From NCBI GenBank assembly GCA_947631115.1, contig CANRKB010000014.1:1-35859 (forward strand): a DNA stretch of 35,859 bases, given 5' to 3'. How positions within the stretch are numbered: the stretch's first letter is position 1; the number at the start of each line of letters is the position of its first letter. The notes beneath the pieces were generated by a model, which was given only the letters and a program-made list of their open reading frames with translations, was not told the origin of the DNA and searched no databases. Below, in pieces: positions 23,073-31,685 of the stretch. This stretch comes from an uncultured Clostridia bacterium (GTDB lineage: Bacteria; Bacillota; Clostridia; Oscillospirales; Ruminococcaceae). The position numbers were made by a program, and so were the translations under genes.

Positions 23073-24810
23073 CCGCCGCCTCCATTTCTGCTATTTCCTT
23101 TTCGGAATATTGCGTAAGGCATATCTCGCGGTATACGGGGCATTTTTTGAGAAGCTCCGAATGAGTTCCCGTTCCGACCGCTTTTCCGTCGTCAAGGACG
23201 AGAATCTTGTCCGCGTGAAGAATTGAATTAGCCCTTTGCGAAACAATAACGCAGGTCATGGAAAGCTCGCTTATCGCTTTTCTGAGTTTAAGGTCGGTAG
23301 CATAGTCGAGCGCGCTGGAGCTGTCGTCAAGAATAAGGATCTCGGGGGCTTGAGCTATCGCGCGTGCAATGGTAAGGCGCTGTTTTTGTCCGCCCGAAAA
23401 ATTCTTGCCGCCTTGGAGTATCTTTGCGTTAAGACCGTCTTCAAGCTCGTCGGTAAATTCCTTTGCCTGCGCGGCAGAAAGGGCGTTTTGTATCTGCTCG
23501 TCGGAAATATCGCGTCTTCCGAGGGTCATGTTTTCGCGGAGCGTTCCGCCCAGAAGTTCGGCTTTTTGCGGGACGGGAGCGATTATTTTTCTGAGGTCTT
23601 CGGACGGATAATCGCGTATATCCGCGCCGTTTATTTTAATACTGCCGCCCGACGCGTCATAAAACCTGCAAATAAGGTTTACGACAGTGGATTTTCCCGA
23701 ACCCGTGCCGCCTATTATGCCGAGAGTTTCTCCGCGCTTCAGCTCAAAGGAGATGTTTTCGAGGGCTTTTTCGCCTGCCGAATATGAAAAGCTGACATTG
23801 TCAAAAACAACGGCGGGAGAGTTTTTATCGGTTTTCGGAGAAACTTCGGGATAAGTCATAGAGGGCTTCGTTTCAAAGATCTCGTTTATTCTGGCAGAGG
23901 AAGCCGCCGCTTTTGTAAAAATAGTCACAAGATTTGCAACTACCACGAGCGCTAAAGAGATCTGCGTCATATAGTTTACGAGCGCAATTATTTTGCCCTG
24001 CGTAAGTCCGTCCGTTCCCGAGTCTGCAAACCCCCCGCCTATCAGAACGATGAGCAGATATGCGACGTTTACTACTATAAAGATCGAGGGATTTAAAAGG
24101 GCGTTTATTCTGCCCGCTTTTACGGCGAAACTGCGATAATCTTCCGCTTCTTTTTCAAACCTTTCCTTTTCATGCTCACGGCGTGAAAAAGCGCGGACGA
24201 CTCTTACTCCCGAAAGGTTCTCGCGGGTTATGCGGGAAATGCCGTCAAGCGACTTCTGCTGTTTTTTGAAGAGCTTTACGGTTGCTTTCATAATCGGGTA
24301 CATGATGAGAACGATAGCCGCCATTGAACCGAAAAAGATGAGGGAGAGGCGAGGGCTTATTGAAAACGACATTATTGTCGCGCCTATTACAAGAAACGGC
24401 GCTCTTACCACAAGCCTTATGAGCATTGCAACGGCGGTCTGAACCTGGTTTACGTCGTTAGTAATGCGCGTTATGAGAGCGGAAGTTCCGAGTCGGTCCA
24501 GTTCTTTGTAGGAAAGGGAGTTTATGTGGGAATATAGATCGGAGCGCAGGCGAGTTCCCACGCCCTGAGAGGCGGCGGACGCCATATACTGGCAAATGAG
24601 GGCGAACAAAAGGCCGCAGACGGCGAGGACAACGAGTATTATGCCGTTTTGGAGTATATAGCCCTCGTCGCGTTCGGCAATGCCGGTGTCGATAATTTCC
24701 GCCATGACGAGCGGGACGATAAGCTCAAAGATAGCCTCAGTGAGCTTGCAGAGGGGACCGAGGGTCACATTGAGCTTAAATTCTTTTAAATATCGAGCGA
24801 GTTTTAGCAA
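23065..24810 (-). CDS. Heterodimeric ABC exporter, subunit with degenerate ATPase site
   Basis: A 581-residue half-transporter with a six-helix domain (about 1-310) and an ATPase domain. Walker A GGTGSGKST and signature FSGGQKQ are intact. Walker B is ILILDDSSSALD, with Asp in place of the catalytic Glu. The switch region reads IVSQRANSI, with Gln in place of His. This domain should bind ATP but hydrolyse it poorly. The intact signature completes the active site of the partner subunit. The start is TTG at 24810 with AAAGGAAC upstream. It is the first gene of a two-gene operon. Confidence 0.93.
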   Translation of the reverse strand: MLKLARYLKEFKLNVTLGPLCKLTEAIFELIVPLVMAEIIDTGIAERDEGYILQNGIILVVLAVCGLLFALICQYMASAASQGVGTRLRSDLYSHINSLSYKELDRLGTSALITRITNDVNQVQTAVAMLIRLVVRAPFLVIGATIMSFSISPRLSLIFFGSMAAIVLIMYPIMKATVKLFKKQQKSLDGISRITRENLSGVRVVRAFSRREHEKERFEKEAEDYRSFAVKAGRINALLNPSIFIVVNVAYLLIVLIGGGFADSGTDGLTQGKIIALVNYMTQISLALVVVANLVTIFTKAAASSARINEIFETKPSMTYPEVSPKTDKNSPAVVFDNVSFSYSAGEKALENISFELKRGETLGIIGGTGSGKSTVVNLICRFYDASGGSIKINGADIRDYPSEDLRKIIAPVPQKAELLGGTLRENMTLGRRDISDEQIQNALSAAQAKEFTDELEDGLNAKILQGGKNFSGGQKQRLTIARAIAQAPEILILDDSSSALDYATDLKLRKAISELSMTCVIVSQRANSILHADKILVLDDGKAVGTGTHSELLKKCPVYREICLTQYSEKEIAEMEAADE

Positions 24811-24889
24811 AATATCAGTTCCTTTCAGGGATAAGAGATTAGAATCTGCACTCCCAAATCTTATTTCTTTTCAAACGCAATTTCTCTCA

Positions 24890-24985
24890 ATAACGCTCAT
24901 TCGCCCCATCCCCCTACCCCCTTCCCCAAAGGGGAAGGGGGAGAATGTGGGGCGCTGCGCGCCCCACGCCCCGCCATTTCAGAGA
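24890..24985. repeat. GC-rich hairpin modules between exporter and M23 genes
   Basis: CCCCCTTCCCC/GGGGAAGGGGG and TGGGGCGC/GCGCCCCA hairpins occur here, preceded by TCTCAATAACGCTCA, the same lead as at 27950. At about 25085-25140 a family B half-copy (AAAACGTTTCAG then ACTGCATACTGTCC) is present. The 24811-25201 gap has no gene. Confidence 0.75.
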
Positions 24986-25201
24986 TCAGAGTTTGAGAGG
25001 AAAAGTTATTTGCCTTAAAAATAACATTTCCTGTTCTGCCGATTACTATTCACTTATGCACTGACTTTCCGTAACTGCGGCAGAAAACGTTTCAGTCTGC
25101 TTACTGCATACTGTCCCCTGTATCCTGTCAACTGACAACGCCCCCGGATAAAGTCGCGGGGGCGTAAAGATCAGTTCACAAAAATCGGGTATTTCGGGCG
25201 C

Positions 25202-26971
25202 TTATGCGTGACTGGGCAGATACCCTATGGGATTTACGCGAACGCCGCCTACCATTACTTCAAAATGCAGATGGTTTCCGGTGGAGTCGCCCGTGCTTCC
25301 GACATAGGCTATGACCTGACCCGCCGTTACGCTTTGTCCGACGCTGATATTAGCGATGGCGCTGCAGTGCGCGTATTTCGTCGATATACCGTTGCTATGC
25401 TGGATAACGACATAATTGCCCCAGCCGCTGCCCCAGCCGCCGCCGGAGTAGATGCTTGTGACAACTCCCGATTCCGCCGCATAGATAGGCGTTCCGTAAG
25501 GCGCGATAATATCAAGTCCGCGGTGGTTCAAATAATCGGGCGCCGCAAATCCCGAACCCTTTCTGCCGCCGTTTCCTCCGACAGGCCAGATAAACTTTCC
25601 TGCTTCCGTTACTGTTCCGGGCGCGGATTCTACGGGGCGGGGAAGCGTTCCGACGTTTATGATCTCGTTTACGGGGTCTTTAACAGTCGTGCGAACGAGA
25701 ACATTCCTGCTTATTTCAATTCCGTTCAGGTACGAAACGCTTGCTTTAACCGCGCGCGTGCCGTTTTCGCCCTCGCGCTTTATGGCTTTCATTCCGACAT
25801 AGCGGGTGTTGTCCGAAACATATTCCGTTTCATAGGGAATACTCTCTTCGTAGTCTTCTTCGCGCGTCACTACAACGTTCATAAAAGGCTGTTCCTGAGT
25901 TATCTTTATCTCGTCGCCTATATGGATCATTGTAGACCTGTCGAACCAGGGGTTGAGCTGAGACAGCTCTTCTATAGTCATGCCGACTTTGGACGAAATG
26001 CGGTAGGGAGAATCGTCGTATACCGCCGTATAATATGTAGCTACCGACTTGTATGAAGTTACAAGGTCTATTATGTCGTTCTCGTCTACGAAACTGTCCG
26101 CAAGATAAAGCCCCGAAACAAATGACACTTCCTTGTCGAAAGCGACCGTTTCTGTCTCGTTTTCCGTTCTGTATTGGTCAAGAATACCTTCAAGCGTATT
26201 GTCAAGCCTTTCGTGGCTTAAAAGCGTTCCGTAATATTCGCCGCCGATATACAGCCCGTAGCCCTGCTCGATTTCTTCTCCCAAAAGCCTCAACATTCTG
26301 TCGGCTATCTGGTATTTAGTGGACGGGGCAGAACCGTAGCTCATGGGACTCAGCTCGTATTCATGCGTGAATGAAACGGCGTCGGTATGCGAGCCGGTAT
26401 AGTTTATTCTGTTTATTAAGAGCTGTTCCGCGTCTGTATAAACGGTTTCATCTTCTATATAGCCTATAAAGTTTCCGTTTACCGTGAGCTTCAGCGCATA
26501 AGTGCGGCTCGTAGCGTAGCCAACGATATTAAAAAGAAAGACGCAACAAACAATAGGCAACGCATAGTTAAACGCCGTTACCAAAATACCGCGCTTTCCG
26601 AACAAGATCCTGCCCACAAATTTAAATTCCGCCAGAACTCCCGCAAAGAACCCTTTGTCCTGCCTTATATGTTCGACCTCGGTTCTGCTGTTTCTGAGCG
26701 CTTTTCCATAGCGTCCGAACCGCTCTTTGAAAAACGAGCCTATCTTTATAAACAGCTTTTTCAGCGCGTCTTTTATTATAACAAACAGCTTCAGAAAGAG
26801 CGACGCCACAAACATAAGCGCCAGAAGCACGTATTCCGCAATAACCGCAAGCGCCGCATACAAACGGCACCCCAACATTGACGCATCGGCATAAAACCCT
26901 GTTGCGCCGTCGGGAATATCTCTTTCTAAACGTTTGGTTTTATATCTTAAAAATTTATCAAAGGAAGTCAA
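25202..26971 (-). CDS. Membrane-anchored M23 peptidoglycan endopeptidase with LysM and G5 domains
   Basis: This 589-residue protein has hydrophobic helices at about 33-66 and 130-152 that anchor it. A linker region follows, then a LysM peptidoglycan-binding motif (about 330-366; SKVGMTIEELSQLNPWF). A G5-like beta domain spans about 370-445. The C-terminal M23 metallopeptidase spans about 480-585. Zinc-site residues are visible in NHRGLDIIAPYGTPIYA (H, D) and HLHFEVMVGG (second His of HxH), with YAHCS as the other His. The product likely cuts peptide cross-links outside the membrane. Two N-terminal helices with a basic segment between are less usual than a signal peptide. A start at ATG is favoured; a family B copy lies just upstream. 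Confidence 0.9.
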   Translation of the reverse strand: MTSFDKFLRYKTKRLERDIPDGATGFYADASMLGCRLYAALAVIAEYVLLALMFVASLFLKLFVIIKDALKKLFIKIGSFFKERFGRYGKALRNSRTEVEHIRQDKGFFAGVLAEFKFVGRILFGKRGILVTAFNYALPIVCCVFLFNIVGYATSRTYALKLTVNGNFIGYIEDETVYTDAEQLLINRINYTGSHTDAVSFTHEYELSPMSYGSAPSTKYQIADRMLRLLGEEIEQGYGLYIGGEYYGTLLSHERLDNTLEGILDQYRTENETETVAFDKEVSFVSGLYLADSFVDENDIIDLVTSYKSVATYYTAVYDDSPYRISSKVGMTIEELSQLNPWFDRSTMIHIGDEIKITQEQPFMNVVVTREEDYEESIPYETEYVSDNTRYVGMKAIKREGENGTRAVKASVSYLNGIEISRNVLVRTTVKDPVNEIINVGTLPRPVESAPGTVTEAGKFIWPVGGNGGRKGSGFAAPDYLNHRGLDIIAPYGTPIYAAESGVVTSIYSGGGWGSGWGNYVVIQHSNGISTKYAHCSAIANISVGQSVTAGQVIAYVGSTGDSTGNHLHFEVMVGGVRVNPIGYLPSHA

Positions 26972-26984
26972 AATACACCCCCGT

Positions 26985-27190
26985 TGGCAGTTGACAGTTT
27001 AAAGTTTACAGTAGTCAGTTATGGTGTCCGCCTTCGGCGGACGTATTTAGATTGTTTTTGGTCAATATGCACACAAGCCTACCGTTACGGTTGCACTCAA
27101 AAACGTTTAAGTTTGATAACAATCCAATCTTATCCGCCGCAAGGCGGATACATTCTACTGTACACTGTACACTGTACCCTGTATACTTGT
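26985..27190. repeat. Family B nested inverted repeat, copy 4
   Basis: The most diverged copy: the core carries GCACACAAGCCTACCGTTACGG and AAAACGTTTAAGTTTGATAA. The GTCCGCC/GGCGGAC and ATCCGCC/GGCGGAT hairpins and the ACTGTAC tandems are kept. It fills most of 26972-27296. Confidence 0.85.
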
Positions 27191-27296
27191 ACTGCGTAAT
27201 GTAAACTCCATCACGCTTGTAGCTCTACCACTTAAAATAAAACAAAGAGGGCAGAGGATATTCCCCCGCCCCCGCTCAAGTTATGCTTCGCCAATA

Positions 27297-27560
27297 TTAC
27301 TCGGCAAATTCGCTGTCTACAAGCTTTACAAGACCGTCGATAGCAAGCTGCTCGTCAGAACCGTCAGCGATGATCCTTATCTTTGCGCCGCCAACAATAC
27401 CGAGGGAAAGAATACCGAGAAGCGACTTTGCGTTTACTCTGCGCTCTTCCTTTTCAACCCAGATAGACGATTTATACTCGTTCGCTTTCTGGATAAAAAA
27501 TGTTGCGGGTCTTGCGTGCAGACCAACCTGGTTTTTAACTTCAATGTCTTTAACGCACAT
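27297..27560 (-). CDS. ptsH: Phosphocarrier protein HPr
   Basis: From the ATG at 27560 the protein has 87 residues, the normal HPr length. A GGAGGT lies seven bases before this ATG; an ATG five codons upstream overlaps that site and is not the start. With this start the phosphorylation His falls exactly at residue 15 (GLHARPATFF) and the regulatory Ser exactly at 46 (NAKSLLGILSLGI), as in Firmicute HPr. It should carry phosphate from enzyme I to sugar-specific EII proteins. HPr kinase would phosphorylate Ser46 for CcpA-type catabolite control. No enzyme I gene is adjacent, and it has its own promoter. A Crh paralogue would lack His15, so HPr is preferred. Confidence 0.95.
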   Translation of the reverse strand: MCVKDIEVKNQVGLHARPATFFIQKANEYKSSIWVEKEERRVNAKSLLGILSLGIVGGAKIRIIADGSDEQLAIDGLVKLVDSEFAE

Positions 27561-27710
27561 AGTTGAAACCTCCATTTTTCAATCGTTTGTCTCAGCAGTA
27601 ACCATAATGTACTTTTGCTCTGCTTTTAGCATTTAAAAGGCGCCGAACCGTTTTTTCGGACTTATCTTTATTATCCGTTACGTTTTCGTTTCGGTCCCTT
27701 TCTGTATGTA

Positions 27711-27739
27711 AGTATAGCCCAAAAAACTTTTTTCGTCAA
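27711..27739 (-). promoter_or_regulatory. Promoter of ptsH
   Basis: On the minus strand TTGACG (27734-27739) and TATACT (27711-27716) are spaced by 17 bp. The spacer contains AAAAAAGTTTTTT. The 5' leader would be about 145 nt; I see no known riboswitch in it. Confidence 0.85.
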
Positions 27740-27949
27740 CAGTCATTTTTAATTTTTTGGGTAAATTTTTTTAAATTCGGCTGTTTTACTTATATTTGCA
27801 CAAAGCCAAAGCTCAAGATTAGCGACTTTGCACAAAAACTATTCAACTATGTATTCAACATAGACACAAGTTTTCAACATGTGCTTCCTGACGGAAGCTG
27901 ACAATATGTATTGCACATTCAGTGGTGTTCCTCTTCAAACGTTGTTTTT

Positions 27950-28115
27950 CTCAATAACGCTCACTCGCCCTATCCCCCTAACCCCCTTCCCCGATGGGGA
28001 AGGGGGAATATGCGGGGGCTGCGCCCCCGCGCCCCTGCCAAATACCGCGCCTTACGGCGCGGCGTATAGCGGAAACGTTGCTCTCCGCTCAAAACAGCTT
28101 CTAGTCTCTAGCCTC
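27950..28115 (+). repeat. GC-rich hairpin modules with family C tandem
   Basis: The modules are CCCCCTTCCCC/GGGGAAGGGGG, GCGGGGGC/GCCCCCGC and CCGCGCC/GGCGCGG, then CTCCGCTCAAAACAG and a CTAG tandem (28099-28117). A second tandem of TCTTACAT/TCTTACCT follows at about 28155-28193. The stretch 27745-27945 shows nothing recognisable. No gene is seen in 27561-28480. Confidence 0.75.
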
Positions 28116-28193
28116 TTTCTCTGAAAAACAAATCACTTTTTCTCCAAAAAGTTCTTTTACGCTCTTACCTCTTACATCTTACATCTTACCTCT

Positions 28194-28293
28194 AGAAGGG
28201 GAAGGGGGAGAGTGCAGGGCGCTGCGCGCCCTGCGCCTGCTTCGGGGGCTGCGCCCCCGCGCCCCCACCAAATACCGCGCCTTACGGCGCGGT
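28194..28293 (+). repeat. GC-rich hairpin modules abutting family B copy 5
   Basis: GAAGGGG, GCAGGGCGC/GCGCCCTGC, GGGGGC/GCCCCC and ACCGCGCC/GGCGCGGT follow each other. The last hairpin joins directly to the family B core at 28294, where the left outer arm of B is missing. Confidence 0.75.
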
Positions 28294-28446
28294 AGGATTT
28301 AGATTGTTTTTGAACGATACACACACAAGAAGCCTTTTCGGGTACATTCCAAAACGTTTCAGTCCGATAACAATCTAAAAAAATGTCCGCCGTAAGGCGG
28401 ACACCATAACTGTACACTGTACACTGTACAGTGTCAACTGACTACA
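28294..28446. repeat. Family B nested inverted repeat, copy 5 (left arm replaced)
   Basis: Core GATTTAGATTGTTTTT, GCCTTTTCGGGTACATTCC, AAAACGTTTCAGTCCG, then GTCCGCC/GGCGGAC and ACTGTACACTGTACACTGT. The left hairpin and tandem are absent; a family A-type module stands there instead. Confidence 0.85.
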
Positions 28447-28480
28447 GTTGTTTTTGGGAAGCGAAAACGTTATTTACCTT

Positions 28481-28957
28481 TCAAAGTATTGTTTCCATCG
28501 TGTACTTCTGCACCGACAGCCCCATGGTTTTGTAAAACGCTATCGCGCTTTCATTGCCCTCCCAGACATTGAGCGTGACATTATAACAACCGCTGTCCTT
28601 GGCAAACTGCAGAACATATTCATAAAGCGACTTTCCGATATGCCTGCCGCGCAATTTCTCGTCAACGCACAAGTCGTCTATATATACGGTATCATGCTCT
28701 TCAAGCGAATTGTCCCCGAAATGCTCCATAACGCAAAACGCATATCCCATAACGCTGTCGTCCTCATCAGCCGCCACAAATATCGGGCGCTCGCTGTCAG
28801 CTATTATATCGCGCAGCTCATCTTCCGTATACTTCTTCGAGCCTTTTCTGAAAAGGTCGGGACGCTTGTCCGAATGTACTTTGTGAACCTGTAAAAGAAG
28901 CTCCGTTATGCGCGGTATGTCTTTTACTTCCGCTTTTCTGATGTTGGTTATGTTCAT
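28481..28957 (-). CDS. GNAT-family N-acetyltransferase
   Basis: The product has 158 residues from ATG 28957, chosen because GAGGAA lies eight bases upstream. A TTG five codons earlier is within the end of the kinase gene. The fold is a single GNAT domain: N-terminal IRKAEVKDIPRITELLLQV, a central strand VYIDDLCVDEKLRGRHIGKSL whose R-G-R-H-I-G turn binds acetyl-CoA pyrophosphate, and the C-terminal NESAIAFYKTMGL typical of the family. The acceptor is unknown. It starts 4 bp after the kinase stop, so the two are cotranscribed, but a functional link is only suggested by that. Confidence 0.9.
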   Translation of the reverse strand: MNITNIRKAEVKDIPRITELLLQVHKVHSDKRPDLFRKGSKKYTEDELRDIIADSERPIFVAADEDDSVMGYAFCVMEHFGDNSLEEHDTVYIDDLCVDEKLRGRHIGKSLYEYVLQFAKDSGCYNVTLNVWEGNESAIAFYKTMGLSVQKYTMETIL

Positions 28958-28961
28958 TGTT

Positions 28962-30233
28962 TTATTCCTCAACCATAAATGAATTTTCGCCTATGGTAAT
29001 TTTCGTTCCCAGAAAGATAGGCACGGCGCCGCCGCTTTTCGCCGTCCTCTCCTCGCCGTTCGGGAGAATATAGCCCCAGTCGCTTTCCGAAAGGTTTTTA
29101 AGCCCCCAGAGCGCGGGGTTCTTTTTATTCCTGACAACTTCTCCGATAGGCTTTACATTGTCGTCGAACAATTTCGCGTTTTCCGAGAGCAAAATTCCCG
29201 CTTTCCCGCCTTTAAGCTCCAGCGGCTTTGAAAAGTGATTCTTGCATATGCACACAAGCTTTCCGTTTTCGTCGGCGTCCATTGCGGATAAGAAATTCTG
29301 TATGCCGCATGAGCATGAAACTATCTCTCCGCGCAGCCTTTTCAAAAGGTCGAGCCATTGTTTTTCAATAAGACGCTTCTGCGGTTCGCGAAGTCCTACT
29401 GTAAACGAAAAAATAAACGCCTCTTTTATGTAATCGGGCATTATCTGCCAAAATTTTATTATGTTGTTATGCACGCCGCGCACGGGGCGGTTTGAGTCGT
29501 CAACGGGATCATAGACAAAAACAGGCTCAAAGCCGTAATGTTTGCGCTCGGCTTCTTCGGTAAGACAAACGCTTTTAAGCACCTTGCAGCCCTCGAGCGG
29601 GTCGCCTCTCAGAAGCAGCCTGAACAAAACTACCGCCAGCGAATATCTGTCGGTATACTTATCGGGAGCTTTTTCGTCTCTGACGGTTTCGGGAGCCATA
29701 TATCCGGGCTTTCCCGCAATGCCGAGATGTTCGCCGTATGGGGCGATATTGTCGCAGTCGCAGATAAGAACGTCGCCGTCGGACGGGCGTATGAAAAAGC
29801 CGCCGTCGTTTATGTCCTGATAGCTTTTGCCGCTGTTGTGGAGGGTGCGGAAAGCGGAGGTTATGCGAATTGCCGAATTAACAACTGAGTAAAGCCCCTG
29901 GAGCTTAACGCGTGCGTTAAGAATATCGGAAAAGGGCTTGTATTCTTTGGGGATAAGGTCCATTAAAAAGCCGAAACTGCCGTCGATGTTATCCGTGAGC
30001 ATAAGGGGCATGAGGAACGCTCTGTCGGAATTTTTGTCCTCGGTGAGGGCGCGGAGATTTTCGCGGAATAGACCGGGGCTTTTTAGTTTGTTGGGGAAGT
30101 AGATTTTCAGGGCGTATTCCTTTCCCGAAAATTCGGCGCGATAGACGGTGCCTTGACCGCCCGAGCCGAGGATGTCGGTAATGGTTGCACGCCCGCCGCG
30201 TTCGAGCGGGACGGAATCGCCGATGTTGAGCAT
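28962..30233 (-). CDS. Serine/threonine protein kinase, TerY-associated-like, altered catalytic loop
   Basis: The product has 423 residues from ATG 30233 with AGGTGG upstream. An apparent extension to 30458 translates a repeat element and is rejected. The Gly-rich loop GSGGQG (23-28) and ATP Lys (YALKIY, K43) are present. The catalytic loop reads SYQDINDGG: D140 is kept, but the His-Arg before it is Tyr-Gln and the Asn five residues on is Gly (145). The metal motif is DCDN rather than DFG. MAPET and YSLAVVLFRLLL follow. The C-terminal 120 residues hold Cys residues (SCSCG, CICKNH) and a beta-rich end. This fits kinases found with TerY-C, vWA and PP2C proteins. Activity may be altered; an Asn at 142 might compensate. 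Confidence 0.85.
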   Translation of the reverse strand: MLNIGDSVPLERGGRATITDILGSGGQGTVYRAEFSGKEYALKIYFPNKLKSPGLFRENLRALTEDKNSDRAFLMPLMLTDNIDGSFGFLMDLIPKEYKPFSDILNARVKLQGLYSVVNSAIRITSAFRTLHNSGKSYQDINDGGFFIRPSDGDVLICDCDNIAPYGEHLGIAGKPGYMAPETVRDEKAPDKYTDRYSLAVVLFRLLLRGDPLEGCKVLKSVCLTEEAERKHYGFEPVFVYDPVDDSNRPVRGVHNNIIKFWQIMPDYIKEAFIFSFTVGLREPQKRLIEKQWLDLLKRLRGEIVSCSCGIQNFLSAMDADENGKLVCICKNHFSKPLELKGGKAGILLSENAKLFDDNVKPIGEVVRNKKNPALWGLKNLSESDWGYILPNGEERTAKSGGAVPIFLGTKITIGENSFMVEE

Positions 30234-30289
30234 TGTTTTAAGACCACCTTTGTTGTTAGTGTTATAGTAAGCCGAACAGCGTTTCGACC

Positions 30290-30515
30290 ATCCGACCGCG
30301 CCGTAAGGCGCGGCACGAAAGTTTTTTGAAAAGGGATTCCAAAGGGAAAAAATTTTTTTCAAAAAATTTTTGCCCTTTGGCGGGGGTGCGGGGGCAGCGC
30401 CCCCGCAAACGGCAAAAGGCGCTAAAGGGTGCGGGGAAAACAAGAGTTTTCCCCGCATTGCCGTTTCAAAGCCATGCTTTGAAACGGCAATCCTAAAAAG
30501 AGTTTTGAGCGTGAA
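30290..30515 (-). repeat. Family A modular palindromic repeat, copy 6 (reverse)
   Basis: ACCGCGCC/GGCGCGG, H5 as CCAAAGGG/CCCTTTGG around an A/T core (30339-30380), a GCGGGGGC/GCCCCCGC hairpin, H2 (30431-30456) and H1 (30457-30491, G/C variant). It ends in the TTTTGAGCGTG motif. It lies between HAD and kinase genes. A family B end (ACTGTACCCTGTACACTGTC, about 30607-30630) touches the HAD stop. No gene is seen in 30234-30633. Confidence 0.85.
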
Positions 30516-30633
30516 ACCGCCTTAAAAATGCATTTGCATAAGAGCGGGAAAGAAGAGCGTTAATGGTTTCAAACAGTGATAAATGAGAGAACTGCTTTTC
30601 GGCTATTACTGTACCCTGTACACTGTCAACTGA

Positions 30634-31263
30634 CTACAACATCTTCCCGCACACTTCCGTTAGCTCCGCAAACTCCGCTATCCTCTCGGTTTCGCGTAAT
30701 GTTTGCCCAAAGCCGTAGGCTGCGTGAATAAACGGCACTCCCGCGCTGTCCGCAGCGTCAAGGTCGCCCTGGGTGTCGCCGACATAGACCGCGCGAGCTG
30801 CATTGTTGCGCTTTAGAATGAGCTTTATGTTCTCGCCCTTTGAAAGCCCTGTCTTTCCAAAGCTCTCAAAGTCGCGGAAAATGCCCGAGCCTAACTGCCT
30901 GAGAAAAAGCTGTATATAGCCGTCCTGGCAGTTGCTCACTATCATAAGCGCGTATTTTTCCGAAAGCGCGCCGAGCGTTTCGGAAACCCCCGGATATAAA
31001 ACGGACTTGTGCGTTGAAAGATATTCAAGCTCAAAGTCCATACATTCGAGCATTATTTTCTTTCGGACGTTTTCTTCAATTTCCGGCATCATAAGCCGCG
31101 CTATCTCGTCCATCTGCTTTCCCATCAAACCGCGCATTTCGGCAACGCTTACCGCTTTACCGCGCGTTTCGGGGTGCTTTGCAAGAATAACGTTCCACGA
31201 ACCTGCGACTTGCTCGGAACTGTCCCAGAGCGTGCCGTCAAGGTCAAAAACTATAGCGTTCAT
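30634..31263 (-). CDS. HAD-family phosphatase (phosphoglycolate phosphatase-like)
   Basis: The product has 209 residues. HAD motif I is VFDLDGTLWDSS with the nucleophile Asp and acid Asp. A helical cap follows (about 20-85), then motif II IVSNCQDGY, a Lys in the GKTGLSKGENI region, and motif III/IV YVGDTQGDLDAADSAGVPFI. The subclass IA layout suggests small phosphate esters such as phosphoglycolate or sugar phosphates. Specificity cannot be read. Its ATG shares the A with the stop of the upstream gene (TGATG), so the two are translationally coupled. The TAG stop sits in a TGTAGTCAGTTGACAGTG family B end. Confidence 0.93.
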   Translation of the reverse strand: MNAIVFDLDGTLWDSSEQVAGSWNVILAKHPETRGKAVSVAEMRGLMGKQMDEIARLMMPEIEENVRKKIMLECMDFELEYLSTHKSVLYPGVSETLGALSEKYALMIVSNCQDGYIQLFLRQLGSGIFRDFESFGKTGLSKGENIKLILKRNNAARAVYVGDTQGDLDAADSAGVPFIHAAYGFGQTLRETERIAEFAELTEVCGKML

Positions 31264-31613
31264 CAGAACCCGCCGCCCGAAAGGCTTTCAAAGTTTTCCT
31301 CTGCGGAGGTCTCCGCAGCGTTTCCGCACCATTCGCAGACCGTTTCGCTCTCGCCGTTCCAGCAGGTGGTCTTTCCGCACTCGCTGCACTGGAAAAAGCC
31401 CTTTGCCCCGCAGTACGGGCAAGAGGGGTATTCCGTCGTTACGTAGACGTTACCCGAAATTTCCGTGTCGCCGAACTTCTCGCGCGAAGCCGTATGCTCC
31501 GAAACTTTAAACGCCCATGTCGCATACCATGCCTCGTCGTCGCGCTGCTCCGCGCGAATTCCGAAAAGCCCGTGGGTCTTTCTGCACTTTGTAAGAATTA
31601 CAGCCGCCTTCAT
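31263..31613 (-). CDS. TerY-C-like zinc-binding protein
   Basis: The 116-residue protein has an N-terminal half with MKAAVILTKCRKTHGLFGIR and ATWAFKVSE, and three Cys pairs in the C-terminal half: CPYCG, CSECG and CEWCG, plus a Cys in KTTCW. This matches the TerY-C metal-binding domain (PF15616) that occurs fused to or beside vWA (TerY) proteins and Ser/Thr kinases. A small stand-alone version here sits two genes upstream of a kinase of the associated type. It is probably a kinase partner or substrate adaptor; that is inference. RBS GGGAGG precedes the ATG. Confidence 0.8.
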   Translation of the reverse strand: MKAAVILTKCRKTHGLFGIRAEQRDDEAWYATWAFKVSEHTASREKFGDTEISGNVYVTTEYPSCPYCGAKGFFQCSECGKTTCWNGESETVCEWCGNAAETSAEENFESLSGGGF

Positions 31614-31685
31614 GTGGTTATCCTCCCGTTTTTTGGTTTTCTTCGGTTGTTATGTTAAAATAGGATTTTTGTTGATCATACAATC

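Noticed and set aside
25138-25165. Terminator after the M23 gene
   Set aside because: The CGCCCCCG/CGGGGGCG stem is strong but has no T run on the minus strand, so I did not call it.
27783-27945. Possible small RNA or regulatory element between ptsH and the repeats
   Set aside because: There are only loose CAAAG/CTTTG and TTCAACATAG similarities, with no stable hairpin, promoter or terminator.
30234-30458. N-terminal extension of the kinase by 75 residues
   Set aside because: It translates family A copy 6 (the peptide contains the repeat palindromes). An ATG with a good ribosome site at 30233 starts right at the kinase fold.
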